NCBI GenBank assembly: GCA_002281475.1 | Contig: NCGC01000002.1 | Span: 1-64,000 of the forward strand | Direction of reading: 5' to 3' | From: Methylophilales bacterium 28-44-11 | Lineage (GTDB): Bacteria; Pseudomonadota; Gammaproteobacteria; Burkholderiales; Methylophilaceae | Length of the DNA: 64,000 bases | Part shown: piece after piece, positions 37,688 to 46,401 of the stretch | Numbering within the stretch: position 1 is the first letter of the stretch | Layout of the letters: each line of letters begins with the position of its first letter | Program-made: the position numbers and the translations under genes | The notes under the pieces: generated by a model | The model's database searches: none | What the model was told of the DNA's origin: nothing | Seen by the model: only the letters and a program-made list of their open reading frames with translations

Positions 37688-39103
37688 TTATGATTTGGTT
37701 TTTCTCAACATTTCCATGGCAGTGAAAAAATTAGAAGCTTTGTCTAACGTTTCTTTATACTCTTTTTCAGAGGTTGAGTCTGCGACCACCCCACCCCCTG
37801 CATAGAAATAAATCATCTTATCGATGACGACCGCAGTACGAATTGTAATATTCATGTCCATGTCCCCATCGAATCCAATATATCCAATGGCACCACAATA
37901 AATACCACGACGGTGAGGCTCCAACTCCTCAATGATTTCCATTGCTCGTAATTTTGGGGCGCCAGTAATAGATCCACCTGGAAAACAGCTCTTCAGCAAA
38001 TCAACTGCCGTATATTGATGATCTAATTTACCTGTGACAAAACTCACCAAATGGTGAACATTGGCAAAACTTTGCAGATGAAATAACTTTTCAGCTTTGA
38101 CACTTCCACGCTCGCAAACTTTACCAATATCATTGCGCAATAGGTCCACTATCATGACATTTTCTGCACGATCTTTAAGGCTGGTGACCAATTCAATTGC
38201 ACTCTGCAAATCTTGTTGTGGATCATCGTAACGTGGTCGCGTCCCTTTAATAGGCCTAGTTTCCACTTGCTGGCCCATCAGTTGCAAAAAACGCTCAGGA
38301 GATACCGACATCACCTGCAAGGTTTTATGCTCATCAACACTCAAATCCATGTAGGCCATAAAAGGAGCAGGACTAACCGTTCTGAGTGTTTGGTAACACT
38401 GCCAGCTATCTCCCGACACTTGGGCGGAAAAGCGTTGCGCCAAATTAATTTGATAGCAATCTCCTGCATGAATGTAACGCTGCACTTTGGTAAATGCTTT
38501 TTGGTAACTTGTCTCATCAAAGTTAGATACCAATGCAGTCTCCACTTCAAATTTACTTTGCTTAGACGGTGGCTCTTCTACACATAAAGCACACACCATG
38601 TCCCAAGTGTCTGCGCTGGTGTAAAACTGATGCGAAACAAGCTGTGCTGTTTTCTCTCGATGGTCCACCACGATAGCCCAATCATAAATGCCCACCATCA
38701 TCTCTGGCATTTGCGTGTCGTTTAAGGCAATGGTAGGTAGCTTTTCAATGCGTCGGCCTAAATCATACGAAAAATAGCCCAATGCACCACCAGTAAAAGG
38801 ATATTCGCTGTGTGCACTTGGGGTGTTGAGTAAAGCCTGTTTAATCAGTAAAAAAGGGTCATCTTCCGATACTGTTTTGACATTTGCATGTTCAATCACT
38901 GTGTGTGGCCCAGTGGTGACGAAAGTGATTGCGGGATCCGCCACTAAAATGTCGTAGCGTCCAAATTGGCTTGATGGTTTTTGTGTGTTGACATTCAACA
39001 TTTGCGCGCTGTCCAAAAACATGGGCCAACGCAAATGCTTAATCCGCGCAAATAACATCGCAGAATCATGATGATACGGTAAGGAGTGTTGAATCAAAGC
39101 CAT
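37688..39103 (-). CDS. pabB: Aminodeoxychorismate synthase component I
   Basis: Makes 4-amino-4-deoxychorismate for 4-aminobenzoate, the precursor of folate and of H4MPT. It has 471 residues of the chorismate-binding family. PIKGTRPR near residue 283 has the Lys that distinguishes PabB from anthranilate synthase (PIAGT), followed by DLLRNDIGKV and FPGGSITGAPK near 390. It starts one base after the MfnF-like stop. Location among cofactor genes suggests that it supplies the MptG reaction. No glutaminase partner (pabA) is in the window. Confidence 0.93.
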   Translation of the reverse strand: MALIQHSLPYHHDSAMLFARIKHLRWPMFLDSAQMLNVNTQKPSSQFGRYDILVADPAITFVTTGPHTVIEHANVKTVSEDDPFLLIKQALLNTPSAHSEYPFTGGALGYFSYDLGRRIEKLPTIALNDTQMPEMMVGIYDWAIVVDHREKTAQLVSHQFYTSADTWDMVCALCVEEPPSKQSKFEVETALVSNFDETSYQKAFTKVQRYIHAGDCYQINLAQRFSAQVSGDSWQCYQTLRTVSPAPFMAYMDLSVDEHKTLQVMSVSPERFLQLMGQQVETRPIKGTRPRYDDPQQDLQSAIELVTSLKDRAENVMIVDLLRNDIGKVCERGSVKAEKLFHLQSFANVHHLVSFVTGKLDHQYTAVDLLKSCFPGGSITGAPKLRAMEIIEELEPHRRGIYCGAIGYIGFDGDMDMNITIRTAVVIDKMIYFYAGGGVVADSTSEKEYKETLDKASNFFTAMEMLRKTKS

Positions 39104-39104
39104 A

Positions 39105-40130
39105 CTAGTCTGCCAACCTTGCTACAGCATAGGCTGGAAAGCAGTTGACTGCTTGTAAATGTGTCGTGCTATCGTTGGCTTGTACAAATTTAGACACATT
39201 CACCACCGGTAAATGCAAATCCTGTGCGAGTTCTTGACATAAAAATGCGCCAATGCCTGCCGCAACAATGGGCATGTTGTCATGATGGGTGTGGGCTCTA
39301 ATTGCTTGCATCAGTAAATTCTTTTGTAATTGTTTAAACGATTGCGCTAATGTCACCCAATCCGACATTGGGTAATCTTCCAGATCATGACCAACCATGC
39401 GTGCTAGTCGTCTGGCTGTTTCAGGCAAAGTCTTGCCTTTACCATCTGCAGTATCCGCTAAATCTGCTGTTTCGGGCAATTGTTGAAGCATGCGATACAC
39501 GTCTGCGCTAGTGGAAAAGTATTCAGCGGCTAAATAGTAAATTTGATCTTTAAAACCAATCGTTTGACCGAATGCCATCAGGGGTGTTCGCACAACGCCG
39601 GTATAAATTAAGGCATGGTTTGACATTCTTTGCGCATCCGTTTGTCCCACCGCATCGAATAAATGTTGCTGCAATGGAATCATATCAGTGGTTGTACTAC
39701 CTATATCGATAAACAGTGCGCGATCAATACACTTTGCCAGAAATCGTGCACTGGCATGCCAATTCATGGATGCGATACTGGGCGTGTTTGCGCTTACTTC
39801 TGAAAAAGAAATCCACCTGCACTCACTGCTATAAAACAGCGCTTGTGGCCCTAATTGCTGATTAACCACTGATGCTATTTCACATACACCAGTATGGCGG
39901 TTTGGAAAAAGATCAACTAACTCACCAGTCATGGTTACCAAAGAGAGTGCATCTGGGGTATCGAGCAATTGACGCATCTGCATCATCGCATTTTCTAACG
40001 CGTTAAGTCCGCGCCAAAGCGGACACGCCAGCTGATGCACTTGCAACGCAACACCCTCCGTATCAAGCAAGGCCGCTTTTAAGTGCGCACCCCCAATATC
40101 CCAGCCAATCCTATATTTAGTTTTCAACAT
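39105..40130 (-). CDS. Hydantoinase/oxoprolinase-fold protein, MfnF-like H4MPT-linked protein
   Basis: A 341-residue protein with an ASKHA-type N-terminus (IGWDIGGAHLKAALLD, 8-23) and the second phosphate loop FIDIGSTTTDMIPL near 140, plus AAGIGAFL near 300. This matches the hydantoinase A-like proteins found in H4MPT gene clusters of methylotrophs; the archaeal MfnF joins the tyramine-glutamate and aminomethylfuran halves of methanofuran. Whether the bacterial protein does the same is inferred. Its start overlaps the MfnD-like stop by 14 bases. Confidence 0.82.
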   Translation of the reverse strand: MLKTKYRIGWDIGGAHLKAALLDTEGVALQVHQLACPLWRGLNALENAMMQMRQLLDTPDALSLVTMTGELVDLFPNRHTGVCEIASVVNQQLGPQALFYSSECRWISFSEVSANTPSIASMNWHASARFLAKCIDRALFIDIGSTTTDMIPLQQHLFDAVGQTDAQRMSNHALIYTGVVRTPLMAFGQTIGFKDQIYYLAAEYFSTSADVYRMLQQLPETADLADTADGKGKTLPETARRLARMVGHDLEDYPMSDWVTLAQSFKQLQKNLLMQAIRAHTHHDNMPIVAAGIGAFLCQELAQDLHLPVVNVSKFVQANDSTTHLQAVNCFPAYAVARLAD

Positions 40131-41130
40131 TAAACTCTACTAGATTTCTTTTGATTGCTGTTACATCCACACACTCTTTAAACATAGCATCCAACACCAA
40201 TTTTGCGGGGTTACAGCCTATCGCTTCGTTTAAATACACATAGCTTGTGGTTAATCTTGGGTTAATTTCAATAATAGATATCCCATACTCCACGTCAGTA
40301 TGTAACAACACATCTATCCCAAAATAGCCCATCAACCCAGGTATCGCCTCTTTGACCTGTTGCGCCAATTCGCTCAATTGCACCCAGTATTCTACTGCCC
40401 CATTGATCACTCCGCCGGTATAACTTAATTGTTCATGATGTAACCGCATCGATTGTAAATTACAACTAAGCACGATAATTGAATGTTTTGAGCCGATCAC
40501 AGAAATACTTGCCGGAATGCCCAATAGATAGGGTTGAATAATATGGGTATGACTGCGTCGCGCATCTGCATCAAACCATTGATTAACATCTTTTGCATTG
40601 CTAAATACAAATGTAACTGCACAGCCCGCGCCATCATTGGGTTTCACAACCCACGAGCCATCATTATTTGGCATCCATTCTTCATAGATATAGCTGGGAA
40701 TTACAGGTAGCTTTGCCTTAGCTAGCACTTGTGCCATGCGATACTTATCACTGGAAATCGCAATTGCCTCTTGTGTTGCACCGATCCACAATGCTTGGTT
40801 GGCATTTGCTAATTCAGCAATCCTGAGCAATACACCCTCTGATTCAGGCGCAATTACCCAAACAGCATCAGCTAATGCCATGCAATCACGCCAAACTGCC
40901 CAGATATCTTGTTCTGGCGTAATGGCGTGACTGTTTACTTTGTCATCAGGTGGTGGCACGCGTGCATCATGGGTAGTGATGATTTGCCACTCATTGAGGA
41001 GGATTAAGTCACGTAACAACGCGTCACGCATCAATGCCCCTTCTCTTGCCAGACTTTCTGGTAAGTCAGCACCCACCAGACCACCACCAGTGATAAACTC
41101 ACATACCAATAGTGTTCGTTGTGATTGCAT
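40117..41130 (-). CDS. ATP-grasp ligase, MfnD-like (tyramine-glutamate ligase family)
   Basis: A 337-residue ATP-grasp enzyme from the ATG at 41130 (MQSQRTLLVCEFITGGG). N-terminal LVCEFITGGGLVGADLP is characteristic of the ATP-grasp proteins of H4MPT clusters. Metal and ATP residues are seen in VVKPNDGAGCAVTF (about 175) and ISIIEINPRLTTSYVYL (about 300). The archaeal MfnD ligates glutamate to tyramine. A TTG 18 codons upstream lies inside the divergent gene and is not supported. Only one base separates this start from the GTG of the HisA-like gene. Confidence 0.82.
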   Translation of the reverse strand: MQSQRTLLVCEFITGGGLVGADLPESLAREGALMRDALLRDLILLNEWQIITTHDARVPPPDDKVNSHAITPEQDIWAVWRDCMALADAVWVIAPESEGVLLRIAELANANQALWIGATQEAIAISSDKYRMAQVLAKAKLPVIPSYIYEEWMPNNDGSWVVKPNDGAGCAVTFVFSNAKDVNQWFDADARRSHTHIIQPYLLGIPASISVIGSKHSIIVLSCNLQSMRLHHEQLSYTGGVINGAVEYWVQLSELAQQVKEAIPGLMGYFGIDVLLHTDVEYGISIIEINPRLTTSYVYLNEAIGCNPAKLVLDAMFKECVDVTAIKRNLVEFNVEN

Positions 41131-41131
41131 T

Positions 41132-41848
41132 GTGCGTATTATTCCCGTGATTGATTTGCTTGAAGGTATTGTAGTGCATGCCAAACAAGGCCAGCGCCAA
41201 CGGTATCAACCTATTGTTTCCGCACTGACCGATTCCAGCAAACCTCTAGATATTGTAAAGGCTTTTATGGAAGTTTATCCATTTGAGACGCTCTATATCG
41301 CCGATTTAAACGCCATACAAAGATTGCATTCACCGATTCAAAACCATGAAGCATGGGTTGCAGAAATTCAAAATACATTTCCAGAACTCCATATTTGGTT
41401 AGATGTAGGAATACGCAACGCTCATGATGCAATGCAATGGCAATCGTGCAACACGTCTCTGGTGATAGGCACAGAAAGTCTTAAGAGCTTTGTAGAATAC
41501 GAAAAAATAATGCAAGTAATGCCTAACAACATTGTGCTGTCTTTAGACTTCATGCCTAACGGCTATCAAGGTCTTGAGATTTTTATACAGAACTGCCTGC
41601 ATTGGCCTAAAGATGTGATTGTCATGACACTTCACCATGTGGGTGCGCAGCTAGGTATTGATATCTTAACGCTAAAGAACATTTCTCGCTTGGCACAGCA
41701 ACACCATATTTATGCAGCAGGTGGTGTACGTGATCAAGCAGATATTGCACAGTTATACGCATTACATCTACACGGCGCGCTCGTTGCCACTGGACTCCAT
41801 ACCAAACAGCTAGACGCTTCAATACTCCAACAATTACATAAGGCGTAA
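41132..41848 (+). CDS. HisA/HisF-related TIM-barrel protein of the C1 cofactor cluster
   Basis: A 238-residue beta/alpha barrel beginning at the GTG at 41132. It retains the two catalytic-type acids of HisA: Asp8 in IPVIDLLEG and Asp139 in LSLDFMPNG; AAGGVRD (195-201) is the phosphate-binding loop. The second phosphate loop is poorly conserved (LVATGLHTKQ). The protein is not the histidine-pathway enzyme by context: all neighbours are H4MPT/methanofuran or RuMP genes. Its substrate is unknown, probably a phosphorylated sugar or furan intermediate. It ends at a terminator. Confidence 0.8.
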   Translation: MRIIPVIDLLEGIVVHAKQGQRQRYQPIVSALTDSSKPLDIVKAFMEVYPFETLYIADLNAIQRLHSPIQNHEAWVAEIQNTFPELHIWLDVGIRNAHDAMQWQSCNTSLVIGTESLKSFVEYEKIMQVMPNNIVLSLDFMPNGYQGLEIFIQNCLHWPKDVIVMTLHHVGAQLGIDILTLKNISRLAQQHHIYAAGGVRDQADIAQLYALHLHGALVATGLHTKQLDASILQQLHKA

Positions 41849-41850
41849 AA

Positions 41851-41874
41851 AAAACCCGAGTAAACTCGGGTTTT
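41851..41874. terminator. Bidirectional terminator between the HisA-like gene and phi
   Basis: A stem ACCCGAGT / ACTCGGGT around AA is flanked by A8 and T4, so the stronger T tract (eight) is on the - strand. It can end phi as well as the HisA-like gene. Confidence 0.88.
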
Positions 41875-41909
41875 GTCGCAACTATTCAAAGCAATTAAAC
41901 AGCCTTGAA

Positions 41910-42449
41910 TTACTCTAAGTTTGCGTGAATCGCACGCATACCTTCTTCGGTTAAATCTTTAGCAAAAATCAAATCAGCAATCGCCGCTTCAAGGAATATC
42001 AAGGTTGAAAGCTCAAATTGTGAGCCCATCGGCATGCCTTTAGTCAGCGGGAAGCTGTTGTCGTTACCAATTTGAATTACTAAATCAGCCACATCCGCCA
42101 TCGCAGATGATTTTTTCATTGAAATCACTACCAGTTTTGCGCCTACTGATTTTGCTTTTTTCACAAATGGCAATAATGTTTCTGTGCCGCCAGAGCCAGA
42201 CACTAACACCAGTAAATCGCCTGCTTTAATGGCTGGCGTTACCACTTCACCAATCATGCTCACGTTATAACCCGCATGTACTAAACGCATGGCAAAAAAG
42301 CGTGATACCAGTAATGAACGACCTGCCCCACCAATGAATGTGCGGCCTGCTGCTTCAACCAACTTTAAAAGCTCTGCAGCTTTAGAATTGTCTGTTTCAG
42401 CCAAAATGCTGGTTAATTTGTTTAAAATCAATGACTGACTATTGCTCAT
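41910..42449 (-). CDS. hxlB: 6-phospho-3-hexuloisomerase
   Basis: Converts hexulose-6-phosphate to fructose-6-phosphate in the RuMP cycle (also called phi). A 179-residue SIS-domain protein: IGGAGRSLLVSRFFAMRL near 40 and the SIS signature VSGSGGTETLLPF near 85; the C-terminus ends in HANLE. It follows hps on the same strand, but the two are separated by a terminator, so phi is probably read through at a lower level. SD AAGGAA lies seven bases upstream of the ATG. Confidence 0.95.
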   Translation of the reverse strand: MSNSQSLILNKLTSILAETDNSKAAELLKLVEAAGRTFIGGAGRSLLVSRFFAMRLVHAGYNVSMIGEVVTPAIKAGDLLVLVSGSGGTETLLPFVKKAKSVGAKLVVISMKKSSAMADVADLVIQIGNDNSFPLTKGMPMGSQFELSTLIFLEAAIADLIFAKDLTEEGMRAIHANLE

Positions 42450-42505
42450 ATTATTTCCTTATTTAGTCTAAGCTTGCGCTCTAAAATGGGTTAAAAAAAT
42501 AGGAT

Positions 42506-42540
42506 AAAAAAACCCGACACATTACTGGGTCGGGTTTTTT
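42506..42540 (-). terminator. Terminator between hps and phi
   Basis: On the - strand AAAAAACCCGAC is followed by a 10-base loop and GTCGGG with a run of seven T. It is 40 bases beyond the hps stop and 57 bases before the phi start. It probably reduces phi expression relative to hps. Confidence 0.85.
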
Positions 42541-42580
42541 ATTTACGCATATCAATAATTGCTTATTGATGTAGGTTAAA

Positions 42581-43213
42581 TTAACCGTGAGCGATTTTTG
42601 TGATTTCTGCAGCAGAAGCAGCAGGATCAGCAGCACCGTAGATAGCAGCGCCAGCAACGATGATCGTTGCGCCAGCGTCACGTACTTGAGCAGCTGTTGC
42701 AGCTTTAACACCACCAGCAACTGAGATCTCAACGCCTAAATTCAAACCAGAAACCAATGCTAAGTCAGCAAATGGCGTTTGGCCAGCAGCTTGTTGGTCT
42801 AAACCAGTGTGCACGCCAATGATGTGTGCGCCTAATTTAGCAACTTCTTGTGTACGTGCTTTTTTGTCAGCAACGTTGATCAAGTCAACTTGTGCTTTTT
42901 TGCCGTATTTGTTAGCAACATCGATTACACCTTTGATTGTACCGATATCAGCAACGCCTAATACAGTCACGATGTCTGCACCAGCTTTGAAGAATGGCTC
43001 AGCTTCGTAGAAGCCAGCATCCATTGTTTTCAAATCAACTAAAATTTTGTTGTTTGGGAATTTAGCACGTAAAGTTTCAACTAGTTTGATACCGTTGTGC
43101 TTAATGCATGGTGTACCGATTTCTAAGATGTCTACGTGTGGTGCAACTGAAGCTGCTAATGCAACTGTTGCGTCAAAGTCTAATGAATCTAATGCCATTT
43201 GGGTTTGAGCCAT
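42581..43213 (-). CDS. hxlA: 3-hexulose-6-phosphate synthase
   Basis: Key formaldehyde-fixing enzyme: ribulose-5-phosphate plus formaldehyde to hexulose-6-phosphate (also called hps). It has 210 residues of the OMPDC superfamily with the metal and catalytic residues in ILVDLKTMDAGFYEAE (about 57-72) and the phosphate loop SVAGGVKAAT (about 163). Codon choice looks strongly biased, with repeated GCA and GCT Ala codons, as expected for a very abundant enzyme. A GGAG site lies ten bases upstream of the ATG, and a strong promoter with palindrome lies about 70 bases upstream. Confidence 0.97.
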   Translation of the reverse strand: MAQTQMALDSLDFDATVALAASVAPHVDILEIGTPCIKHNGIKLVETLRAKFPNNKILVDLKTMDAGFYEAEPFFKAGADIVTVLGVADIGTIKGVIDVANKYGKKAQVDLINVADKKARTQEVAKLGAHIIGVHTGLDQQAAGQTPFADLALVSGLNLGVEISVAGGVKAATAAQVRDAGATIIVAGAAIYGAADPAASAAEITKIAHG

Positions 43214-43278
43214 GGTGTTTCTCCAAAGTTAATAAATATTTTTCTTAAATGCTAATTTCTAGCGTACTACAGAATTTA

Positions 43279-43319
43279 AGCAGGACGCTTATGTTAAGTG
43301 TCCTGCTCAATTATGTCAA
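43279..43319 (-). promoter_or_regulatory. hps promoter overlapped by a 12-bp-arm palindrome
   Basis: On the - strand a consensus -35 TTGACA (43314-43319) is 17 bases from TAACAT (43291-43296), giving a start near 43284. An inverted repeat, AGCAGGACACTT and AAGCGTCCTGCT around AACAT, covers 43279-43307 and is centred on the -10. That position suggests a repressor operator; the repeat could also fold at the 5' end of any readthrough from tal. Confidence 0.75.
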
Positions 43320-43383
43320 TGTTAAAGCAGTTTAATTACAGTCATATGACCATTGATTAATGATCAAACCGATTGCAAAACGT

Positions 43384-44334
43384 TTATAGTTTTGCGCTTA
43401 ATGCTGCTTCTAATTTGTTTTGGTCTACAACGAAACCACGAATACCTTCTGCTAATTTCTCAGTGGCCATTGCATCTTCATTCAACGCAAAGCGGAACTC
43501 AGCTTCAGTCATTTTGGCAGGTGGTGTTTTTGTAGCGCCTGTGTCTTTAAGTACTTGTACTAATGTGCCTTCTGTTGCTGCCAAATCTTGCAATAAGTTG
43601 GGTGAAACAGTTAAACGATCACAGCCAGCTAAAGCAATCAACTCACCAGTGTTGCGGAATGAAGCACCCATCACCACTGTTTTGTAACCATGCTCTTTGT
43701 AATATGCATAAATTGCGCGTACTGACACTACACCTGGATCTGTTTCTTGAGTGTATGTTTCACCAGTTTTTGCTTTGTACCAATCCAAGATACGACCTAC
43801 GAAAGGAGAAATCAAAAATACGCCAGCTTCTGCACATGCACGTGCTTGACCGAAACCAAATAACAATGTGAGGTTACATTGGATGCCTTCTTTTTCAAGA
43901 ATCTCACCAGCTTTGATACCTTCCCATGTGGATGCTAATTTAATCAATACGCGGTCTTTGCTAATGCCAGACTCTTCATAAAGTTTGATCAATTTACGAC
44001 CTTTTGCCACCATTGCATCTAGGTTGAAAGACAAACGTGCGTCTACTTCAGTTGAAATACGGCCTGGTACTACTTTAGTGATTTCAGCACCAATCAACAC
44101 TGCCAATTTATCAGCAGCGCTGTCAATTTGTTCTGCTTTGGTACCACCTTGTGCTTTTGCGTAAGCGATTGCAGCATCAATTAAAGGAGCATATTGTGGT
44201 AATTGACTTGCTTTTAATACCAATGACGGGTTAGTTGTTGCATCTACTGGTTTTACTGTTTTAATTGCTTCTACGTCGCCTGTATCAGCCACGATTGTAG
44301 TCATTGCTTTAAGTTGGTCTAATAAATTTTCCAT
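43384..44334 (-). CDS. tal: Transaldolase
   Basis: Carries dihydroxyacetone units between sugar phosphates to regenerate ribulose-5-phosphate. It has 316 residues, with the N-terminal [20 protein letters not shown], the [12 protein letters not shown] motif near 31, and the Schiff-base Lys in [12 protein letters not shown] near 130. Length and motifs match the TalB class. It sits between orf5 and hps, all on the - strand, and has its own promoter with an upstream inverted repeat. AGGAGG lies close to the ATG. Confidence 0.96.
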   Translation of the reverse strand: MENLLDQLKAMTTIVADTGDVEAIKTVKPVDATTNPSLVLKASQLPQYAPLIDAAIAYAKAQGGTKAEQIDSAADKLAVLIGAEITKVVPGRISTEVDARLSFNLDAMVAKGRKLIKLYEESGISKDRVLIKLASTWEGIKAGEILEKEGIQCNLTLLFGFGQARACAEAGVFLISPFVGRILDWYKAKTGETYTQETDPGVVSVRAIYAYYKEHGYKTVVMGASFRNTGELIALAGCDRLTVSPNLLQDLAATEGTLVQVLKDTGATKTPPAKMTEAEFRFALNEDAMATEKLAEGIRGFVVDQNKLEAALSAKL

Positions 44335-44387
44335 TGCATCCTCCTAAAAAATTGCCTATCTTGTTTTGCCAAAAATTTAACCTCAGC

Positions 44388-44430
44388 ATTATAGCTTAAT
44401 TTGCATAAGATGCATGGACAACTTATGCAA
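44388..44430 (-). promoter_or_regulatory. tal promoter with upstream inverted repeat
   Basis: On the - strand a perfect -10 TATAAT (44388-44393) is preceded, seven bases away, by a perfect 9 bp inverted repeat TTGCATAAG / CTTATGCAA separated by 12 bases (44401-44430). No good -35 lies 17 bases upstream, which is the layout of an activator-dependent promoter. The predicted start is near 44381. Confidence 0.7.
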
Positions 44431-44568
44431 GAAATAAAATTGAATACTAGCAAAGCGATCAGGGAATGATGGAAATCAACAAACTGTGTTGGAAATGCGC
44501 TGTGTGAACCGATTCGAATGATTGATTTAATTTGACCTGAGTGCATGAGACCAACACATGCACGCATT

Positions 44569-45438
44569 TTATACTTTATTTATTAGGTCTTGTATTGACT
44601 GCCAACACACTGTGGCCACGGCGAGGTCCGCACTAGTGCCAGGGTTCAGCCCCTGCTCTTTCAGCTCCCGATCAAAAGCCCTGAGTGCAGGTAGATACAT
44701 TTTAGGATTGTCTTGCTTTAAAAACGCAACATAATGTTCACGTGCGTCTTTCTGCAATGCATCGGCCACTGGTAGACCGTATTTTCGCACCACGTGGCTG
44801 TCAGAATAATGTGCTAACCAATACAGATAAACCGCAGTTGTTGCCCATGCTGGGCGCTCCCACCTAGCCAGTGCCTGTTGATAGTGCGCCAAACCCTCAG
44901 TAGCGATTTGATAAAATCCATTGCTATATTGCAAAGCGATATTGTCTTTTAAGGCTGATGTCTGCATGGCTTCCAGCAAAGTACAATCGGCTTGATGGTG
45001 AATATCATGCTCGTCACTTTGCCCCAACCCAGCTGGCTTCGCCAGTTGAATGGCATCAAAAGTATATTGCGCATCTTCCAAAGTGGTATTGGCTAACACT
45101 TTTGTCAGTTTTTCTTGTAATGGGATTGAAGATTGCGAAAAAGCTGCTTGCAGTAGTGGTGCGCACAACAACACAATACCTAAATTAGTGTTACAACCCA
45201 CTGCATCATATGTTGCCTCCACCGATTTAAAAATGCGCTCACCCAAACCAAGTACAGGATCACCCATAAAGAGGGCGGAGGCTTCTGCACTACTGATAAA
45301 TTGTTCTACCACCATGCCATGACCATCTGCAAATATATGCACATTGCCGGGCTTAAGTGCTTCTAGTTCTGCAAGACATGCATTTTGATAGGCTTTTGTT
45401 AACTGCTGCGCCCAAGTATTATTTAAGTCAGCTACCAT
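44569..45438 (-). CDS. Triphosphoribosyl-dephospho-CoA synthase family protein (C1 cluster Orf5)
   Basis: A 289-residue member of the CitG/MdcB family. Motifs EALKPGNVHIFADGHGM near 27, CNTNLGIVLLCAPL near 80 and NPGTSADLAVA near 267. In methylotrophs with H4MPT-linked formaldehyde oxidation the homologue known as Orf5 is next to mch and is needed for cofactor synthesis, which fits the order here. It probably adds a phosphoribosyl-type group; the exact substrate is not known. It starts eight bases after orf7. Confidence 0.85.
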   Translation of the reverse strand: MVADLNNTWAQQLTKAYQNACLAELEALKPGNVHIFADGHGMVVEQFISSAEASALFMGDPVLGLGERIFKSVEATYDAVGCNTNLGIVLLCAPLLQAAFSQSSIPLQEKLTKVLANTTLEDAQYTFDAIQLAKPAGLGQSDEHDIHHQADCTLLEAMQTSALKDNIALQYSNGFYQIATEGLAHYQQALARWERPAWATTAVYLYWLAHYSDSHVVRKYGLPVADALQKDAREHYVAFLKQDNPKMYLPALRAFDRELKEQGLNPGTSADLAVATVCWQSIQDLINKV

Positions 45439-45446
45439 TTGTTGGT

Positions 45447-46349
45447 CTAATTGTGTACTTTCTGTGCTTTTTGGATAAGATCATCCACCACTAATTGGGC
45501 GATATTGACGGTACAAACGCTTTGCAAACCACGCCACGCAGGAATGCTGTTCACTTCAAGCACCCATAATTCGCTCTCTGCATCACGGATAATATCTACC
45601 CCGCAATAATCAATATTCAACGCTTTTGCAGCGCTTTCTGCAAGCGTTGCAATCGAAACATCTTGTACCCAAGTACATTGCGCACCGCGCGCCACATTAT
45701 GCAACCAACCTTCTCCACTTCTTTGCATGGTGGCCACGGCTTGATTATTGACTACAAACACCCGGTAATCGAAATTATGCGCACCCGTCTCAATTTTTTG
45801 TTGCAGATAATACACACCATCCACAAATAGATCGCGTGGCAATGGGTAGCTATCTTGTGGCTGAATCAATCGAACACCCTGCCCTTGTGAGCCAAATAAT
45901 GGCTTGATAACAAGTGCAGCATGCTGTTGTAATTGCGTCTGGATAATGGCGTGTGCTTGCTGTCTGGATTCACACACCCATGTGGCAGGCGTTGGAATGC
46001 CATGTTGTTTCAGTAAAAAACTGGTCATGCCTTTATCCACTGTGCGTTCAATGGCTTTGGCGTCGTTATAAATATAGGTGCCTTGCATTTTCAGCATATG
46101 CAGAATATTCAAACGTGTAATCACCTGCTGGAGCGTGCCAGCGGCAATACCTCGAATAAACGCAAAAGGAGGCAAACTTTCAAACTGTGGGATGCTAATA
46201 CTCGGAAGATCACTGGATAAATCGATGAGGCAATCTTGCAATTCAACGAATACAGCCTCATACCCGCGATGAGCAAATGCTTGACTAAGAGCAATACCGT
46301 GCCAGCCACCCTGCTGGGCAGCCTCATCGGTGATGATAGGCACTCTCAT
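45447..46349 (-). CDS. RimK-like ATP-grasp ligase (C1 cluster Orf7)
   Basis: A 300-residue ATP-grasp protein similar to RimK and to the archaeal enzymes MptN/CofF that add glutamate to cofactors. Features: YNDAKAIERTVDKGMTSFLL near 96, VIKPLFGSQGQGVRLI near 145, and the metal-binding WVLEVNSIPAWRGLQ near 265. Its neighbours (mch upstream, orf5 downstream) match the Orf7 position in methylotrophs. The likely role is addition of an amino acid to the H4MPT side chain, which I infer from family and context. Confidence 0.88.
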   Translation of the reverse strand: MRVPIITDEAAQQGGWHGIALSQAFAHRGYEAVFVELQDCLIDLSSDLPSISIPQFESLPPFAFIRGIAAGTLQQVITRLNILHMLKMQGTYIYNDAKAIERTVDKGMTSFLLKQHGIPTPATWVCESRQQAHAIIQTQLQQHAALVIKPLFGSQGQGVRLIQPQDSYPLPRDLFVDGVYYLQQKIETGAHNFDYRVFVVNNQAVATMQRSGEGWLHNVARGAQCTWVQDVSIATLAESAAKALNIDYCGVDIIRDAESELWVLEVNSIPAWRGLQSVCTVNIAQLVVDDLIQKAQKVHN

Positions 46350-46401
46350 TATTAACTTAACACTTTAATTATATTTAATAACTTATTGATTAATAATATA
46401 C

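Noticed and set aside
40940..41131. 64-residue upstream extension of the HisA-like protein
   Set aside because: It is antisense to the MfnD-like gene and lacks the barrel pattern; the first beta strand begins at the GTG at 41132.
42481..42732. A short - strand frame overlapping the 3' end of hps and the hps-phi gap
   Set aside because: It is a shadow of hps in another frame, runs through the terminator, and has low-complexity Leu/Ser sequence.
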